From Parvibaculum sp002684405 (lineage in GTDB: Bacteria > Pseudomonadota > Alphaproteobacteria > Parvibaculales > Parvibaculaceae): 64,000 bases of DNA. Both the position numbers and the translations under genes were made by a program. The stretch spans positions 620,001 to 684,000 of the forward strand of contig OZ223206.1 in NCBI GenBank assembly GCA_965140395.1. Reading direction: 5' to 3'. The notes under the pieces are model-generated. The model was not told the origin of the DNA, ran no database searches, and was given only the letters and a program-made list of their open reading frames with translations. Each line of letters starts with the position of its first letter. The first letter of the stretch is position 1. Positions 63,565 to 64,000 of this stretch are shown here, piece after piece.

Positions 63565-64000
63565 ATGTCAGATAGTGAATACACGCCGCCAAAAGTCTGG
63601 ACCTGGGAAAAGGACAAGAGCGAAAACCGTTTTTCCAATATCAACCGCCCCATCGCAGGCCCCACGCATGAGAAGGAACTGCCCGTCGGCAAGCATCCCT
63701 TCCAGCTCTATTCGCTGGCGACGCCCAATGGCGTGAAGGTGACGGTGATGCTGGAAGAGCTGCTGGAAGCCGGCCACAAGGGCGCCGAATACGACGCATG
63801 GCTCATCAATATCAGCGAAGGCAACCAGTTCGGCTCGGATTTCGTCGCGATCAATCCGAATTCCAAGATCCCCGCTCTCATGGATCGCAGCACCGACAAG
63901 CCGACGCGGATTTTCGAAAGCGGCGCGATCCTGCTCTATCTCGCAGAGAAGTTCGGCGGCGCTTTCGTGCCCAAGGATCTTGCTGCGCGGGCGGAATGCT
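63565..64000 (+). CDS. YghU-like glutathione S-transferase (partial)
   Basis: The first 145 residues of a GST of the YghU/nu class, cut by the right edge. The start follows AAGGAGAG. It shows the family N-terminus PPKVWTWEKDKSENRFSNIN, PFQLYSLATPNGVKVTVMLEE and NPNSKIPALMDRS. YghU-type enzymes reduce organic hydroperoxides with two glutathiones; the role here is inferred. It is divergent from a TetR gene. Confidence 0.9.
   Translation, partial: MSDSEYTPPKVWTWEKDKSENRFSNINRPIAGPTHEKELPVGKHPFQLYSLATPNGVKVTVMLEELLEAGHKGAEYDAWLINISEGNQFGSDFVAINPNSKIPALMDRSTDKPTRIFESGAILLYLAEKFGGAFVPKDLAARAEC

Overview
The window is about 64 kb of GC-rich, gene-dense chromosome from an alphaproteobacterium. Three things point to that class: the hisS-hisZ-hisG order, a tRNA-His that lacks the extra 5' G, and an ScfR-type regulator divergent from the glyoxylate-shunt genes. 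The catabolic content (secondary alkyl sulfatase, long arylsulfatase, CYP153-like P450, several acyl-CoA synthetases and acyl-CoA dehydrogenase/SDR genes, glyoxylate shunt) fits a free-living degrader of alkanes, surfactants or fatty acids. A Parvibaculum-like member of the Hyphomicrobiales/Parvibaculales is the best guess, but this is inference. I see no phage, insertion sequence, CRISPR array, rRNA or plasmid module.

Layout. 0-3 kb (minus): histidine genes hisG (cut by the window edge), hisZ and hisS. 3.5-5.1 kb: a sensor-kinase-like protein with an intact phospho-acceptor His but an eroded ATPase domain. 5.3-7.8 kb: a cyanide-insensitive-type cytochrome bd operon (two subunits plus a 43-residue DUF2474 protein), preceded by a cluster of repeated octamers. 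7.8-12.5 kb: scfR-like regulator divergent from malate synthase and isocitrate lyase. 12.6-14.5 kb: serine hydrolase, RraA-like protein and a small membrane protein. 14.8-18.8 kb: speE-speD preceded by a long structured leader with an 8-codon upstream frame, then a flavin amine oxidase and a divergent TetR. 19-21 kb: nitronate monooxygenase and a histone H1-like Lys/Ala-rich protein. 21-30 kb: two paralogous D-aminoacylase-type amidohydrolases, acyl-CoA synthetase, LpxR-like lipid A deacylase, DUF819 protein and enoyl-CoA hydratase.

30-33 kb holds an NdvB-type GH17-GT2 glucan synthase, a small lipoprotein and a DUF1328 protein. 33-43 kb holds an acyl-CoA synthetase, GST, alkyl sulfatase, tRNA-His, NSS transporter, alpha/beta hydrolase and acetoacetyl-CoA synthetase. 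43-52 kb holds an ABC exporter, AsmA protein, cupin, SDR, two unknowns, a lipid kinase and a quinone oxidoreductase. 52-57 kb is a TetR-controlled operon in which a phosphotransferase and an acyl-CoA dehydrogenase look like the two halves of eukaryotic ACAD11. 57-64 kb holds a VOC protein, arylsulfatase, P450, two TetR regulators and the start of a YghU-like GST.

Most noteworthy: (i) the speDE leader, with a tiny frame rich in rare Arg codons and mutually exclusive hairpins; (ii) the iterated motif upstream of the cytochrome bd operon; (iii) the split ACAD11-like pair; (iv) the pseudo-kinase; and (v) tRNA-His and its synthetase in one window. All functions are read from sequence motifs and remembered family features; no database search was run.
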